DNA from: Prostheceraeus crozeri
Taxonomy: Eukaryota > Platyhelminthes > Polycladida > Euryleptidae
Length of the DNA stretch: 64,000 bases
Reading direction: 5' to 3'
NCBI GenBank assembly: GCA_907163375.1
Contig: CAJQUW010011554.1
Coordinates: 152,442 to 216,441, forward strand
The notes under the pieces are model-generated. The model had not been told where the DNA came from. It saw only the letters and a list, made by a program, of their open reading frames with translations, and did not search any database. Of this stretch, positions 8,127 through 18,915 are shown in pieces. A program made the translations under genes and the position numbers. Position 1 is the first letter of the stretch. Each line of letters starts with the position of its first letter.

Positions 8127-9491
8127 ATGTCCTCTAAATGCAAAAAGTCAATGTCAAGTTGTTCAAGTGACGTTGCCGACAAGCAGGTTGCTAATGTAAG
8201 ACACAGGACATTTCGATGTAGCTATTGCTCTAAATCATTCTTCACGAAGTCTAATAAAACCGCTCACGAACAAAGTGTTCATGTCAGAGATAAGTCTTAT
8301 CAGTGCCAATATTGCTCTAAATCATTCGTCAGGAAGGATCATAAAGTCGTACACGAACAAAGTATTCATGTCAGAGATAAGTCCTATCAGTGCCAATATT
8401 GCTCGAAATCATTCGTCACGAAGAGTAGTAAAGTCATACACGAACAAAGTGTTCATGTCAGAGATAAGTCTTATCAGTGTCAATATTGCTCTAAATCATT
8501 CGTCAGGAAGGATCATAAAGTCGTACACGAACAAAGTATTCATGTCAGAGATAAGTCCTATCAGTGCCAATATTGCTCGAAATCATTCGTCACGAAGCGT
8601 AGTAAAGTCATACACGAACAAAGTGTTCATGTCAGAGTTAAGTCTTATCAGTGTCAATATTGCTCTAAATCATTCGTCACGAAGAATAGTAAAAAATTAC
8701 ACGAAAAAGGTGTTCATGTCAGAGATAAGTCGTACCAGTGTCAATATTGCTCTAAATCATTCGTCACGAAGGGTAGAATAGTCTTACACGAACAAAGTGT
8801 TCATGTCAGAGATAAGTCTTATCAGTGTCAATATTGCCCTAAATTTTTCTTCCGAATTGATGCTAAAGTCTTACACGAAAAAGGTGTTCATGTCAGAGAT
8901 AAGTCGTACCAGTGTCAATATTGCTCTAAATCATTCGTCACGAAGGGTAGAAAAGACTTACACGAACAAAGTGTGCATGTCAGAGATAAGTCCTACCAGT
9001 GTCAATATTGCTCTAAATCATTCGCCGCGAAGAATAGTAAAGCCTTACACGAAAAAAGTGTTCATTTGAAAGAGAAGCCTTTTCAATGTAGATATTGTCC
9101 TAAATTTTTCTCCTATCGAATATCTCAGGTTCGTCATGAAGGAATCTGTGAACGTCAAATCCAGCATGAGCATGAAATTTGTAATTCCGATGAAGATACG
9201 TCAGGCGGTAACAATTCTGCATCTGCTCCAGAAATGAATAGTGACAGAAAACCACAGACTGAAGATGTTCGGAAGCTCATTGAATTAGTCAATAGTGAGA
9301 AAGCAAAACCTGACAGGCATCAGCAATGTAAGCCCAACGAGACGAAGAAAGTGGAGGTGAAGTCGAGACGTTGCAGTTTGTGCTTGAAAATGTACAATCG
9401 CCAAACAGATAGGACTCATCCCATTTTTATTAAGAACGGATATGAAACTCCTTCTCTGTGTGACCGTTGTTCTGATGTGTTATACTCGTAG
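8127..9491 (+). CDS. C2H2 zinc-finger protein, gene 1 (11 fingers)
   Basis: A 454-residue open frame that starts in a conserved MSSKxKKSMSSCSSD leader. Residues about 29-318 hold ten tandem 29-residue C2H2 fingers of form C-x2-C-x12-H-x4-H with linker VRDKS in place of TGEKP; the eleventh is C2HC (CRYCPKFF...HEGIC). An acidic/Ser linker follows, then a C-terminal module with RRCSLC and SLCDRC that may bind one more zinc. It is likely a nuclear DNA-binding protein; the target is unknown. Most fingers have Lys where the conserved helix Leu is expected. Fingers 2 and 4, and 3 and 5, are near copies, showing internal duplication. The frame is intact. Confidence 0.85.
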   Translation: MSSKCKKSMSSCSSDVADKQVANVRHRTFRCSYCSKSFFTKSNKTAHEQSVHVRDKSYQCQYCSKSFVRKDHKVVHEQSIHVRDKSYQCQYCSKSFVTKSSKVIHEQSVHVRDKSYQCQYCSKSFVRKDHKVVHEQSIHVRDKSYQCQYCSKSFVTKRSKVIHEQSVHVRVKSYQCQYCSKSFVTKNSKKLHEKGVHVRDKSYQCQYCSKSFVTKGRIVLHEQSVHVRDKSYQCQYCPKFFFRIDAKVLHEKGVHVRDKSYQCQYCSKSFVTKGRKDLHEQSVHVRDKSYQCQYCSKSFAAKNSKALHEKSVHLKEKPFQCRYCPKFFSYRISQVRHEGICERQIQHEHEICNSDEDTSGGNNSASAPEMNSDRKPQTEDVRKLIELVNSEKAKPDRHQQCKPNETKKVEVKSRRCSLCLKMYNRQTDRTHPIFIKNGYETPSLCDRCSDVLYS

Positions 9492-10012
9492 AGGTGAAGC
9501 AGGATTAATGTCATGATTTGAGGATCACCGGGAGTTGGAATGATGTATGTATTTTAGTGTACTGCGTTCAATGTATTGCCTGGAGAACTGTATTAACATG
9601 ACAGCGATGATTTACTGCAACGACCTCTTTTGAATGTGAGTTGGATTGTAATTCTACATTTGGATGTTCGCTCGCTTTATGAATGAAGCGCGTGTACGTG
9701 TAAAATTGACATATGTGTCGGATTTGTTGTCAGAAGCCGTGCTCTGATTCCTCTGTAAATGATGATTTGGTCTCCACTTGAGTGTGATTTGGTAGTTTTT
9801 TATCATTACCCCCCGAATGTGCCGATAAATACAGATTGCTTAGAATAGAATGATTTTCTTTCTTACCTTCATGTACGAGTACAAGAGTTGGCATTTGTAT
9901 GGTCAAAACGTCGTGCACAGGGTGTTCCAGTTGATCTGGCCTATTTTTCGAGACGAGTTATGGCATGTATAAGAAGATGACAACGTTCCAAGGAAAGCAC
10001 AGTGTATTCTAA
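9492..10012 (+). other. 3' flank of ZnF gene 1
   Basis: Non-coding sequence conserved after ZnF genes 1, 2, 4 and 5 (compare 28006, 37334 and 53530). No clear AATAAA is seen close to the stop. The block is cut at 10013 by a CR1-like insertion where the other copies continue into the transposase remnant. Confidence 0.5.
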
Positions 10013-11168
10013 GATAAGATAAGAATGTCTTTAATTCCTCACATCACATTGGCATGAATCGGTGAGCACATTACATAACATAACACAGACATACATAAGA
10101 GTATAAAAAATTAAAGTTAAAGTCACATGCATTACTGGCGCAAACAAAATCGGATAAATGAGTCCTTGAATCTCTTCGTCTTCGTTCTTGGCTGGCGAAG
10201 AGAGAGAGAGAGAGTGTGTGTGTTGTGGGTCACTGTTTGATGCTGTTCGTCGAACATGGAACGGAGGGGATGCTGCCTGTTGCACTCAATGTTACGAAAC
10301 AAACTTTCACAAATGCTGTTAGCTTACTTAAAAATATCATCAAGGGTCAAGTCTGAATTAGCGATACATCGGACCCTGTTCTCCACTTTTAACAATTGAT
10401 TGAAAAGATAGCCTGGTAGATTGCAAAAGGACGGATAAGCGTACAATAATATTGAGCGGATAAATGACACATAAGCTTTAAAAATCAAATCGGGTGGACA
10501 ATCACAACGCCTCAGCTGCCTTACAATAAAAATCCTTTTGGATGCTTTTGAAACAATGTACTTGACATGAGCGTTCCACTTTAAGTCTGACGAATACACA
10601 ACACAAAAAATCTTCATCTCATTCACTTGTTGCAAACACTGATCAACAGAAATCTGGACAGTGTTAGGCACATAGTCTCTCTCTCTCTTCGTGTTAAAAT
10701 TGAAAACTTTACATTTTGAGGAATTCAATAAAAGCCTGTTCTCACTCGACCACATTACAACATTACCCAAATCCTGCTGTAGGTTGTCGTCATCAGCATC
10801 ACGAACGTAATGTAAAATGGTAAAATCATCGGCATACTTAATTACAAAGGAGGGGTGAAAACATACACGAGGGGTGAAAACCATCCACAACCAAGCCGAA
10901 GAGCAATGGTCCAAGTACACTTCCTTGGGAAACCTCACTACTAATGGAAGAACTCTTAGAAACTTCATGATTCCAAAAAAACAAATTGACTCCTGTGAGT
11001 GAGATAGCTGGAGATCAATTTTATCACAAACACAGGAAAATGAAACTTTATCATGGCAGACAAAATGATATCATGAGAAACTTTATCAAAAGCCCTCGAA
11101 AAATCAGTGGATAACATCCGAACAACACCAGATTTGCGGTCAAGAAATTCAAACACTTTATTTGACAA
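10013..11168 (-). pseudogene. CR1/Jockey-like non-LTR retrotransposon, 3' part with RT (minus strand)
   Basis: On the - strand, 10965-11168 gives STDFSRAFDKVSHD (RT motif A) and 10324-10968 gives YADDFTIL (catalytic motif C), then the RT thumb and C-terminal LRRCDCPPDLI...SILLYAYPSFCNLP. The two frames are offset near 10966, so one frameshift is present. The 3' end at 10013-10027 carries short TTATC repeats, as CR1-like elements do, and is inserted in the unit's TGTATTCT site. The 5' end is missing and faces the oppositely oriented CR1-like copy. Confidence 0.7.
10199..10226. repeat. (GA)n(GT)n microsatellite
   Basis: Simple dinucleotide run AGAGAGAGAGAG then TGTGTGTG within the 3' untranslated part of the minus-strand CR1-like element. 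Confidence 0.8.
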
Positions 11169-11260
11169 TAACGTTAAGGCAGTGGTAGTACCCGGCCAAG
11201 AACATCTGGGTCAAACGCAATGTCGAGAGCAGTCGTAATGTCTGGAAGATTGTCAGAGAG

Positions 11261-12811
11261 ATGCGAGGCAAGAACACAACTGGGGGCTATGATGCTCAAA
11301 TCAAGGAGTGTGGTGGATTGCAGAACTTCCTGTTTTGCTTACAGGAAGTCTTGTCTCAGAACTTCAATTATACATCGAGTGAATGTCCCGAACTTGGTGA
11401 GGATAACTGGTCGGTTGATTTTGATTTGTCTGATGTCATTGAAGCATTGAGAAATATCAAGATCAACAAATCATCTGGATGTGATGGATTACCTAATAGA
11501 TTGTTGAAGGAAGGTGCCGACTTCATTGCTGTTCCTCTTTATCATATTTTCAAGAGATCAATATCCACTCGTGTGTTTCCTAGCTGTTGGAAGATGGCCG
11601 ACGTTATTCCAGTACCGAAAATTCGCAATCAATCCCTTAAAGACTTTCGGCCTATTTCTTTAACTCCGACAATAAGCAAAGTGTTCGAATCTTTAGTCGT
11701 GAAAGCTATGTATGATACTCTATTACCCCTCTACGGACCAAATCAACATGCTTTTAGAAAATTTGGCTCAACTGACAGCGCTCTTGTTCTTATTCATGAC
11801 ACAGTAACAAGGCTGCTTGACCTCTCGAATGTTACTTCCATTCGTCTGACTTGCTTGGATCTTACGAAAGCTTTTGACAAAATAACCTGGGACAAACTTA
11901 CTGAGCGCTTATGTGATGCAGGCTTAAGCCATGGATTTATTCAGTGGATACAGAGCTACCTTACAAATCGACATCAACGCCTCAAGGTCAACGGAGCCTT
12001 TGGTCCTACAGCACCCGTGATTTCTGGAATTCACCAGGGATCAGTCTTGGGGCCCATTCTTTTCTCTGCATTTATGGGGTCGCTAAGTACATGCTCCGAT
12101 GCAACCTTGGTAATTTATGCCGATGACATTACTATAGTGGAACCAATGTCAAAATTTCAGGCCCCCACTTCTGCCTTACCTAAAATAGAACGATGGATTA
12201 GTGAAAACAACATGCAATTGAACTTGAGGAAATCAAAACAAATGTTTTCTCGAGGCAATCGCAGCGAAGATACTCATTCAGATTCCTATCCAGGTATGGA
12301 AATCTGTGATTCTGTCAAAATCCTGGGTGTTCTTTGGAGCTCATCGCTGTCTTGGGAAACCCATTTTTCAGCCAAACTGAAAATTGCTTCTCAGAGACTT
12401 TATGTTATTCGCTCTTTGCGACCTATGTTTTCTGTAAAGCAGTTAGTTGATGTGTATAAATCTATCATTTTGCCTATTCTCCTGTATTCTTCACCCTTGC
12501 TTTGTCGTTTGCCGAAAGGAATTGAAGTTAAGCTGAAGAACTTCCAGAAACGTGTACATACAATTATATGTGGTAAGCGTTGTGAGTGTCAAAATTTTCC
12601 CCCACTTCAATCTGTAAGAATTCAGCGCGCTGTTCGTTTCTTTTACATGTGTTCATACAATACTATGCATCCCCTACACGAACTTGCACCTCAGAGAATG
12701 TCATATTCGGGACTTTTTCGCCAACCTTTCTGCAGAACATCTCGTCGTTTACATTCGTTTTTCCCGTGGACTTGTGACTTTCTTAATCAAAGCCTATCAC
12801 GACCGATCTAA
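11261..12811 (+). CDS. Reverse transcriptase of a CR1/Jockey-like retrotransposon (5'-truncated element, open RT frame)
   Basis: A 516-residue uninterrupted frame. The N-terminal linker (INKSSGCDGLPNRLLKEGAD) is followed by VIPVPK..DFRPISLTP, QHAFRKFGSTDSAL, DLTKAFDKITW (motif A), GIHQGSVLGPILF (motif B) and YADDITIV (motif C, 12116-12127, residue ~286), then the thumb region. The apurinic endonuclease domain is absent, so the copy is 5'-truncated, as target-primed reverse transcription often leaves. The element's 3' end at about 12907 abuts Harbinger sequence. Catalytic Asp residues are all present, so this is the best preserved retroelement gene of the window. Confidence 0.8.
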   Translation: MRGKNTTGGYDAQIKECGGLQNFLFCLQEVLSQNFNYTSSECPELGEDNWSVDFDLSDVIEALRNIKINKSSGCDGLPNRLLKEGADFIAVPLYHIFKRSISTRVFPSCWKMADVIPVPKIRNQSLKDFRPISLTPTISKVFESLVVKAMYDTLLPLYGPNQHAFRKFGSTDSALVLIHDTVTRLLDLSNVTSIRLTCLDLTKAFDKITWDKLTERLCDAGLSHGFIQWIQSYLTNRHQRLKVNGAFGPTAPVISGIHQGSVLGPILFSAFMGSLSTCSDATLVIYADDITIVEPMSKFQAPTSALPKIERWISENNMQLNLRKSKQMFSRGNRSEDTHSDSYPGMEICDSVKILGVLWSSSLSWETHFSAKLKIASQRLYVIRSLRPMFSVKQLVDVYKSIILPILLYSSPLLCRLPKGIEVKLKNFQKRVHTIICGKRCECQNFPPLQSVRIQRAVRFFYMCSYNTMHPLHELAPQRMSYSGLFRQPFCRTSRRLHSFFPWTCDFLNQSLSRPI

Positions 12812-12907
12812 CCACGTACTTTGCATGAATGTTATGCATGTATGCATTGTAAAGATTTATTTGAATTTTTGTGTTTTCCATTTCTTGAAAATATACACTT
12901 CCTTACC

Positions 12908-13332
12908 TTAACTAAACAGGAAACAGGATTCAGGAAGCCCATATCTGCGGAGGAACGCTTTGCGCTGACTTTGACGTAAGTTAATTACAGACATTCTAGA
13001 GCAAGACGGTGCATTGAGTGTGCATTCAAAGACTTTATCTGTGTCTGACATGACTTCGATCCACACTTTGTGTACGCAAGCAACTTTCAGGTTGAAACGG
13101 AAATGAACGCCTCAGTATCTGTCCATGTTTCTCGTTCAAATAAACATTTGACATCGCTCAAGCTTTGAGCGGTGATAAATATCGGGAAGTAAACCATCGC
13201 TCACAGCCAGCTGTGGGCTAGCAGAGAGAGCGTGTAGTGCGGACATTGCTACTGCAACATGCAGGATATTTATCGTCGCTCGGCCGCGGCGCAGCTACCG
13301 CGCAGCTCAAAGTTCGTAATGTGGACGTACCC
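12908..13332 (+). mobile_element. PIF/Harbinger-like element, right half only
   Basis: Matches 43449-43895 of the complete copy, including the end of exon 1 (RKPISAEERFALTLT), the GTAAGT donor and the right terminal inverted repeat GTAATGTGGACGTACCC ending at 13332. The left half is replaced by the CR1-like element. A stretch of about 18 bp seen at 43678-43700 is missing here. Confidence 0.7.
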
Positions 13333-15985
13333 TTGACGATGTCATCCTAATCCAGTAAACGAAACATCTCCCGTCCACCAATTTTCGTATTACTGGATAC
13401 AAGTGCTATAGCCAGGATCGGATGATTCAGCCCCGCCGCGGCAGTGGTGGAGACGTGATGACTGGTTCGGGATGGTGTCACGCATTCTCTTTGGCCCATC
13501 CCTCGCTCTCTTCGTCTGACTCTTCCTGTAGATTCCTTGGTATTCACGTACACCTCCGTTCTAACACTATCTCTTTACCTAACGCCTACGTCCCCCCCGT
13601 TATCTGCGCCCCTACCGAGGTCTACTCGCGCCGTCCCCTCCTTCCCCATTCTCCTCTTCCACGTCCACCTTCATCTTCGGGGATATTAACGCTCACCACC
13701 CCTCTCAACGACCCTTACACTACCACTCCCCTGCAGCAGTGTTCTGGATGGCGCACCTCCCCGGACCTCAGTCTGGTACCTTCGTCTCTTGCCCTAGATA
13801 TGGCCGGCCCGTCCATCCTGACTGGATCCGACCACTTCCCCATCTCTATTAAGATTCCTCTCTCCCCACACTATTCTCTCAACGAGCGCAGACCTTCTTA
13901 TAACTATAAAGAGTCTCGTTTGGATGACTACATAACTCATGTAACTTTTCATTGTTCCGTCCCTGACTCGTACTCTTCTCTGACTTGCACTGAAACCGCT
14001 GCTTCCTTTTCCTCTATCATTCTCGAAGCGGCACAAACCTTATGTTCCTTTCAGTTCCCGAAATCTTGGTGGTCCGCGGAGCTAGATCAGTTCGTCCGTG
14101 TCCGTCGTCAGGCATTCAGACGGCCCATAGAAGTGAAGCGGATCGTCAGGCTTATGTTTCTGCATCCCGTTCTGCCTCCAGAGCCACTGCTAAAGCGAAA
14201 GCTGATGCTTGGCAACCGAAAGTGTGCCATCTTCGTCCTCCGCCCTGTAGATGGTATTCCCAAATCTTCCAGTTCTGATTCAACCTTTCCCGGGTGTAGC
14301 TCTCCTAAGGCCACAGCCAGCCGTTGCGCTTCTTTTCTCAAGAGTCACTCTCTAGTCTCTAGTCAGTCTCTAGTCTCTTCCCGTCTTGAAAGCCTCCGCT
14401 TCCTTCGTGAGCTCCGCTCTTCTACCTGTAACTGCCCACCCTTCTGCTCCACTTTTATCCTGTTGGAGCTCACCACAGCTAGTAGTTCTCTCTCTCTCTT
14501 TGTCGACCGCAGCCGGTTCTGACCACGTCTCGTGCACTCTATTCCGAAATCTTCCCCCTGCCCTGGGGTTTTTGTTCATCTTCAACCTCTCTTGTTGCAC
14601 CCACTCCTTTCACTCCGCCTGGAAATCTTCCACCATCTAGCCGTTGCACAAATGTGGCAAACCCACAGACGATTCGTTTCGTCCTATCTGCCTTAGATAT
14701 CGTTTCTCGAAACTGTATGAGCGTCTCGTGCTAGCCCGTCTACATTTTCTCCTCGGATCTAAGGATCTTCTGACCCCTCAGCAGGCCGATTTCCGCCCAG
14801 GCCGCCCTACCACTGACGAGATAGTTCTTATTGCTCAGTCAATCTCCGATGGCTTTCATAGCTCCAAGCCTTGTGAAATGACTGTTGCCTACCGTTGATT
14901 TCTCACGTACCTTCGACTCGGTCTGGCATTCTGCTCTCTATCACAAGCCTCTGGCCTGCCTCCTTCCTTTGTTCGTTGAACTCAGTCTTGTCGGAGCGTC
15001 GGTCCAGGTGGCCTTTCGAAACTCCTCCCGTAGCTCTTTCATAGTTCGATGGGGAACCCCTCAAGGGTGTGTGCTCGGCCCAGTCCTATTCAACCTCTTC
15101 CTCAACGACGTTTATTCCGTGCTCCCTCCCTCCCCCAGTCCGCTTTTCACTGTTTGCTATTTGGGCGTCTTCTATTTGCTACTGACGCCGTCCAAGAAGC
15201 TCTGTCGGAGTGGTCTTCAAAGTGGCGGCTTCCTCTAAACGCCGGTAAATGCGAAGTCTCCTTCTTCATCACCGTCACCCGCGAAGCTTCCGTTCAGCCC
15301 TCCGCGTCTCTTTCGGTCCGCCCTCTCACGCTGAACGTCTCCCCCAAGTTCCCCGTTTTTTTTTCGACGGCATACTTTCCTTCTTCGCCCATAGCTCTGC
15401 CCTGAGATCCACTCAGTTCCCACGTTTAAGATCTCTCAGGGCTGTTTCATCCCCTTCCTAGGATCCTTCCCAAGAGTACCCTTCTTCTATATACAAGACC
15501 TTTCTTCTCTCCTTCCTTACTAGCGCTTCCCCTGGTTAATTCCCCTTCATTTACACTAAAGATCTTCAACACTTAGAAGCTCTCCACAGCTCCGCTTGCC
15601 GTGTGATCACTGGCTGCAGTTTGACCGCTCCTGTTCCTCTTCTTCTGTTGGAAGCTGGACTTCCTCCCCTCTGTGTGACTCTCACCGCCCAGTCGCTCTC
15701 TTGTTTTGAGTGTGCTCTTCGTCTCCCGCCCTCGTTTCCCCTCCTCTCTAGCGACCGATTCCGTCCCCAAGAGCGTCCGTTCCTCTTCTCGGCGCTTCTT
15801 CCGTTCTTCTCATCAACTTTCTGTAGCTGTTACTTCCCGCATGAGCCCCTGGTCTACTGCGCTCCATTCCTCCTCCCCGTGGTCACCTCCGTCCTTCTCC
15901 ATGTCCTTGGCCGTGTCCTCCCGCTGCTCCCGTTCCGACCCGATCCCTCTTCGAATCGCTTTGGTCACGTGGTTCTGATGTCATC
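13333..15985 (+). pseudogene. R1/I-like non-LTR retrotransposon, endonuclease plus RT, decayed
   Basis: Frames give an endonuclease GDINAHH near 13683-13703 and GSDHFPIS near 13823-13848, and an RT with DFSRTFDSVWH (about 14893-14930) and GTPQGCVLGPVLFN (about 15054-15095). The catalytic YxDD block kept at 45729-45740 in the sister copy is deleted here. Many frameshifts separate the pieces. The copy ends at 15985, before the RNase H part seen at 46561-47091. It follows the Harbinger right end, as in the 43.9 kb copy, so both descend from an element that already carried the Harbinger insertion. Confidence 0.7.
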
Positions 15986-16780
15986 CCGACAAAATTGACT
16001 TCGAGTTATCCGACTTCCTAGTGACTCGCCCATGAATTTTGTACACGAACTCGATCAAGTAGCAGAAATTCCCTTCTTTTTGGAAGCAGTCGATCATATC
16101 GCCTATTCCAAAATCGATTCTACTGAATATAAGACAATTCCAGTGTGGTCCCAACCCAAGCTAAACTGTTAGAGCGGATACTCGTAGGAACTATGCGTGG
16201 TGAATCTGAGTGTCGCTATGGGTCCGCACAACACGGATTCAGAAGCAACCACTCTACTTCTACTGCTTGATTCAATCGATCAGGGACTTTTTTGCGGAGG
16301 GTCGCACAGCTTGGTTTTCCTTCTTCTTTTTTTATTGTGGATGAGAAGCTACTTACAATGCCATACATCTGTTATCAGGATTGATAGACAGTGCTCACGA
16401 GTAATAACTGTTAAGCGTAGAGAACCTCTCGGGCCTCCCACTTAAATGTATTTGTTTCTAACATCAGCACAAACTTTGCGAACATGCAAATACGATACGC
16501 AGATGATGCACATGTCGTGATACCTGCATTAAAAACATCAAAAGAACATGAAACACAAACAAAAGTAAACAATGGATTTAAGGCTATGCTGATCTGGTGT
16601 AAGGTTAACGATTTGAAGTTGAAGAAAGAAGTTAAGCATACTGATGTGTCTGAAAGGAAAGGAGGCGGTCCGAAACAGAGTTCCTGCGCCCTTGAAATGT
16701 CATTGAATTTCCTGGAAGTCAAAGTGGTCCTGGAATGTCCTGGAATTTCACTAAAAATTCCTTTTCAATTTTTAAATGAT
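15986..16780 (+). pseudogene. Jockey/CR1-like RT fragments in an insertion
   Basis: Within a ~1.5-kb stretch (15986-17486) that interrupts R1-like sequence, short frames resemble an RT: ELSDFLVTR near 16000, QHGFRSNHSTSTA near 16229-16268, and IRYADDAHVVIPA (16490-16528) with the following KVNNGFKAML. They lie in different frames with stops between. No full domain survives. Confidence 0.5.
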
Positions 16781-16845
16781 TTTTGACTAAATTCGACTTT
16801 AAATCATTGACTAGCAATGCCACCATGCTTGTGCATGGTAGATGG

Positions 16846-17090
16846 GTCAATCCACGACGATTCACCCAATGACATGTGGACCTTAGTCTCAGATTTCGGA
16901 CATTCTTTGTCCGACCTCGATCTCGTTTGAAATTCGCTTAATCAAGGTCAAGTTTGAACTATCAATTTTTGCGAGGTCAAGGTTGCATCTCTGTTACAAA
17001 TATAAATCATATATGTGGTTCATTCCACGACGATTCACCCAATGGCATGTGGACATTAGTCTCAGATTTTGCTCATTTTTTGGATATATG
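16846..17090. repeat. Two direct repeats of about 65 bp
   Basis: The phrase ACGACGATTCACCCAATG with flanking bases (CATGTGGAC.TTAGTCTCAGATTT) occurs at about 16850-16905 and again at about 17027-17080. No coding meaning is seen. The rest of 16781-17486 holds no gene that I recognise. Confidence 0.7.
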
Positions 17091-17486
17091 CTTACTTTGC
17101 CGAAGGAAACACTAAATCTAAAATATTAGCTTCCAATTTTGAATATAGCGGGATCTAGAGCTATTTTTAGAAATTTAATTTCACTGAAATTTTTGAAATT
17201 CTCAAAATTTGAATTTTTGCGCAGCTCGATGTCTTGAAGTACGATCTTGGAGGACGGCCAAGTGCGCAACTCAATAGATGACGGGATGATGTTACCCGTG
17301 ATCCCAGCGGCCGACAAGATCGTGCTTCAAGATGTTGAGAAGATGTCGAGGAAATGAACACCATGCAGTCACTGTAGCTCTGCTCATAATTAAAGTGCAA
17401 CCATATCGATGTGTACAGAAGGGGACAGCTGTGAACTTCCTTTTGTCTTGATGACTTTTTCCTTTATTGGAATCCTTGGTTTGGAA

Positions 17487-17899
17487 ATCTGATTCAACCT
17501 TTCCCGGGTGTAGATCTGCTAGGTCCACACCCACCCGTTACGCTTCTTTTCTCAAGAGTCACTTCTCTAGATCTCTTCCTTCCGATTGGCGTCTTGATAG
17601 CCGCCGTTTCCTTCGTGAGCTCTGCTCTTCTACCTGCGCCTGCCTACCCTTCTGCTCCACTTTTATCCTGTTGGAGCTCACCACAGCTAGTAGTGCTCAC
17701 CGCAGCCGGTCCTGACCACGTCTCGTACACTCTATTCCAAAATCTTCCTCCTTCTGCTCTGGCGTTTCTTTTGTGTATCTTCAACCTCTCTTGTTGCACC
17801 CACTCCTTTCACTCCGCCTGGAAATCTTCCACCATCTAGCCGTTGCACAATAGTGGCAAATCCGCAGACGATTCGTTTCGTCGTATCTGCCTTACATAT
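17487..17899 (+). pseudogene. R1/I-like element fragment (endonuclease-RT linker)
   Basis: Matches 14275-14700 (SDSTFPGCRSARSTPTRY frame, then the CTTTCACTCCGCCTGG stretch). It is cut at 17899 by an LTR. It is a separate, partial copy beginning at the same point where the preceding insertion ends. Confidence 0.65.
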
Positions 17900-18171
17900 T
17901 GTAGAAGGAAAAAGACGGACAAGCTCGTTGTGTCGATTCTGTTTTTATTTGATTACTCAGTCAGCATTCAATTAATATGCGCGCCTGAGACACGAGTCTC
18001 ATCTGTATAGTCACATTTTCACTAATAATGACGTCGAAGGCAGAGCTGGGAAGAGAGGAGATGTCGCGATCAATTAAGGCAGCAGAATGACGTCACACAC
18101 AACAGACCACAGCAAAGCCGGCAACGACAACACAAAGAGAGAGAGAGGGGGAGCACAAGCAGAAGACATCA
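17900..18171 (-). repeat. 3' LTR of an LTR retrotransposon (minus orientation)
   Basis: The 272-bp segment starts TGTAGAAGG and ends GACATCA on the + strand, giving TG...CA ends in both orientations. On the - strand it contains AATAAA (CAAATAAAAACAG) as expected for LTR polyadenylation, and it starts just at the stop codon of the integrase tail (18169-18618). No matching 5' LTR is in the window, so target duplications cannot be checked. Confidence 0.55.
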
Positions 18172-18618
18172 TACATCCTCGGACAGAACATGACTGCATA
18201 CACGCCCCTCAGGTCTACAAAACTCACAAGCACAATAAACTACAAGATCACCGAACCTGTCAGGCGCGCGTCTCGTCCTCTCACTCCGACGAGGGTTAAG
18301 TACATGTACACTCACATTCTCCTTAGCACACGTGTCTTCTTCAGAACGAACACCATCTGTTTCAACTTTCTCAAACTGTTCATCGGGAACGGGTCTCAAG
18401 TGAGACACATGACGGGTCACACCGTCATCATTAATAATCACCCCAACACTAGATCTAACACTGGTAACTCTATGTTGGCCCGACCAAACGCTGTCACACC
18501 TACCAGTAGGATTCCTTAGATACACCCTATCACCTACGGTGAAGGGGTTCCTATCTATATCCGAATAAGCAGACTGAAGAGAATCTGAGTCAGGTATATT
18601 CTCATTCGGTTGACGCAT
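18169..18618 (-). pseudogene. Integrase C-terminal domain of a gypsy/BEL-type LTR retrotransposon
   Basis: A 149-residue - strand frame. Residues ~25-75 hold NPFTVGDRVYLRNPTGRCD, WSGQHRVTSV and HVSHLRPVP, the SH3-like integrase tail that binds DNA. A basic RRSERTRRAPDRFGD motif follows. The catalytic core would lie to the right but is replaced at about 18620 by a ZnF gene fragment, so the gene is 5'-truncated. The 3' LTR follows immediately. Confidence 0.65.
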
Positions 18619-18640
18619 TATGATATGTCTCTATGCCTAT

Positions 18641-18836
18641 AGAGAGGACTTTTCAATGTAGATATTGTCCTAAATTTTTCTCCTATCGAACATCTCAGCT
18701 TCGTCATGAAAGAGCCTGTGAAATTCAAATCCATTATGAGCATGAAATTTGTACGAGTAATTCCGATAAAGAATCTTCTAATGACAAGAATTCTGCATCT
18801 GCTCCAGAAATGAGTAGTGACACAAAACCAGACTGA
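18641..18836 (+). pseudogene. ZnF gene fragment (last finger and Ser-rich linker)
   Basis: Encodes the final C2HC finger (FQCRYCPKFFSYRTSQLRHE) and NSASAPEMSSD, about 65 codons nearly identical to the same part of ZnF genes 2 and 4. The rest of the gene is absent on both sides. It is wedged between the LTR-element integrase tail and a ~75-bp sequence duplicated from 17410-17480, so it was probably carried here by recombination. Confidence 0.75.
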
Positions 18837-18837
18837 A

Positions 18838-18915
18838 GATGTGTACAGAAGGGGACAGCTGTGAACTTCCTTTTGTCTTGATGACTTTTTCCTTTACCGG
18901 AATCCTTGGTTTTTC
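18838..18915 (+). repeat. Direct repeat of 17410-17484
   Basis: GTGTACAGAAGGGGACAGC and the following ~55 bases occur at 17411 and again at 18840, on either side of the R1 fragment/LTR/ZnF cassette, with one or two differences. This looks like a duplication junction. Confidence 0.7.

Noticed and set aside
8275-9069. Second-frame repetitive ORFs (8275-8781, 8797-9069, 27313-27585) as a separate repeat protein
   Set aside because: They are frame shadows of the finger repeats, open only because the 87-base finger unit is repeated in frame.
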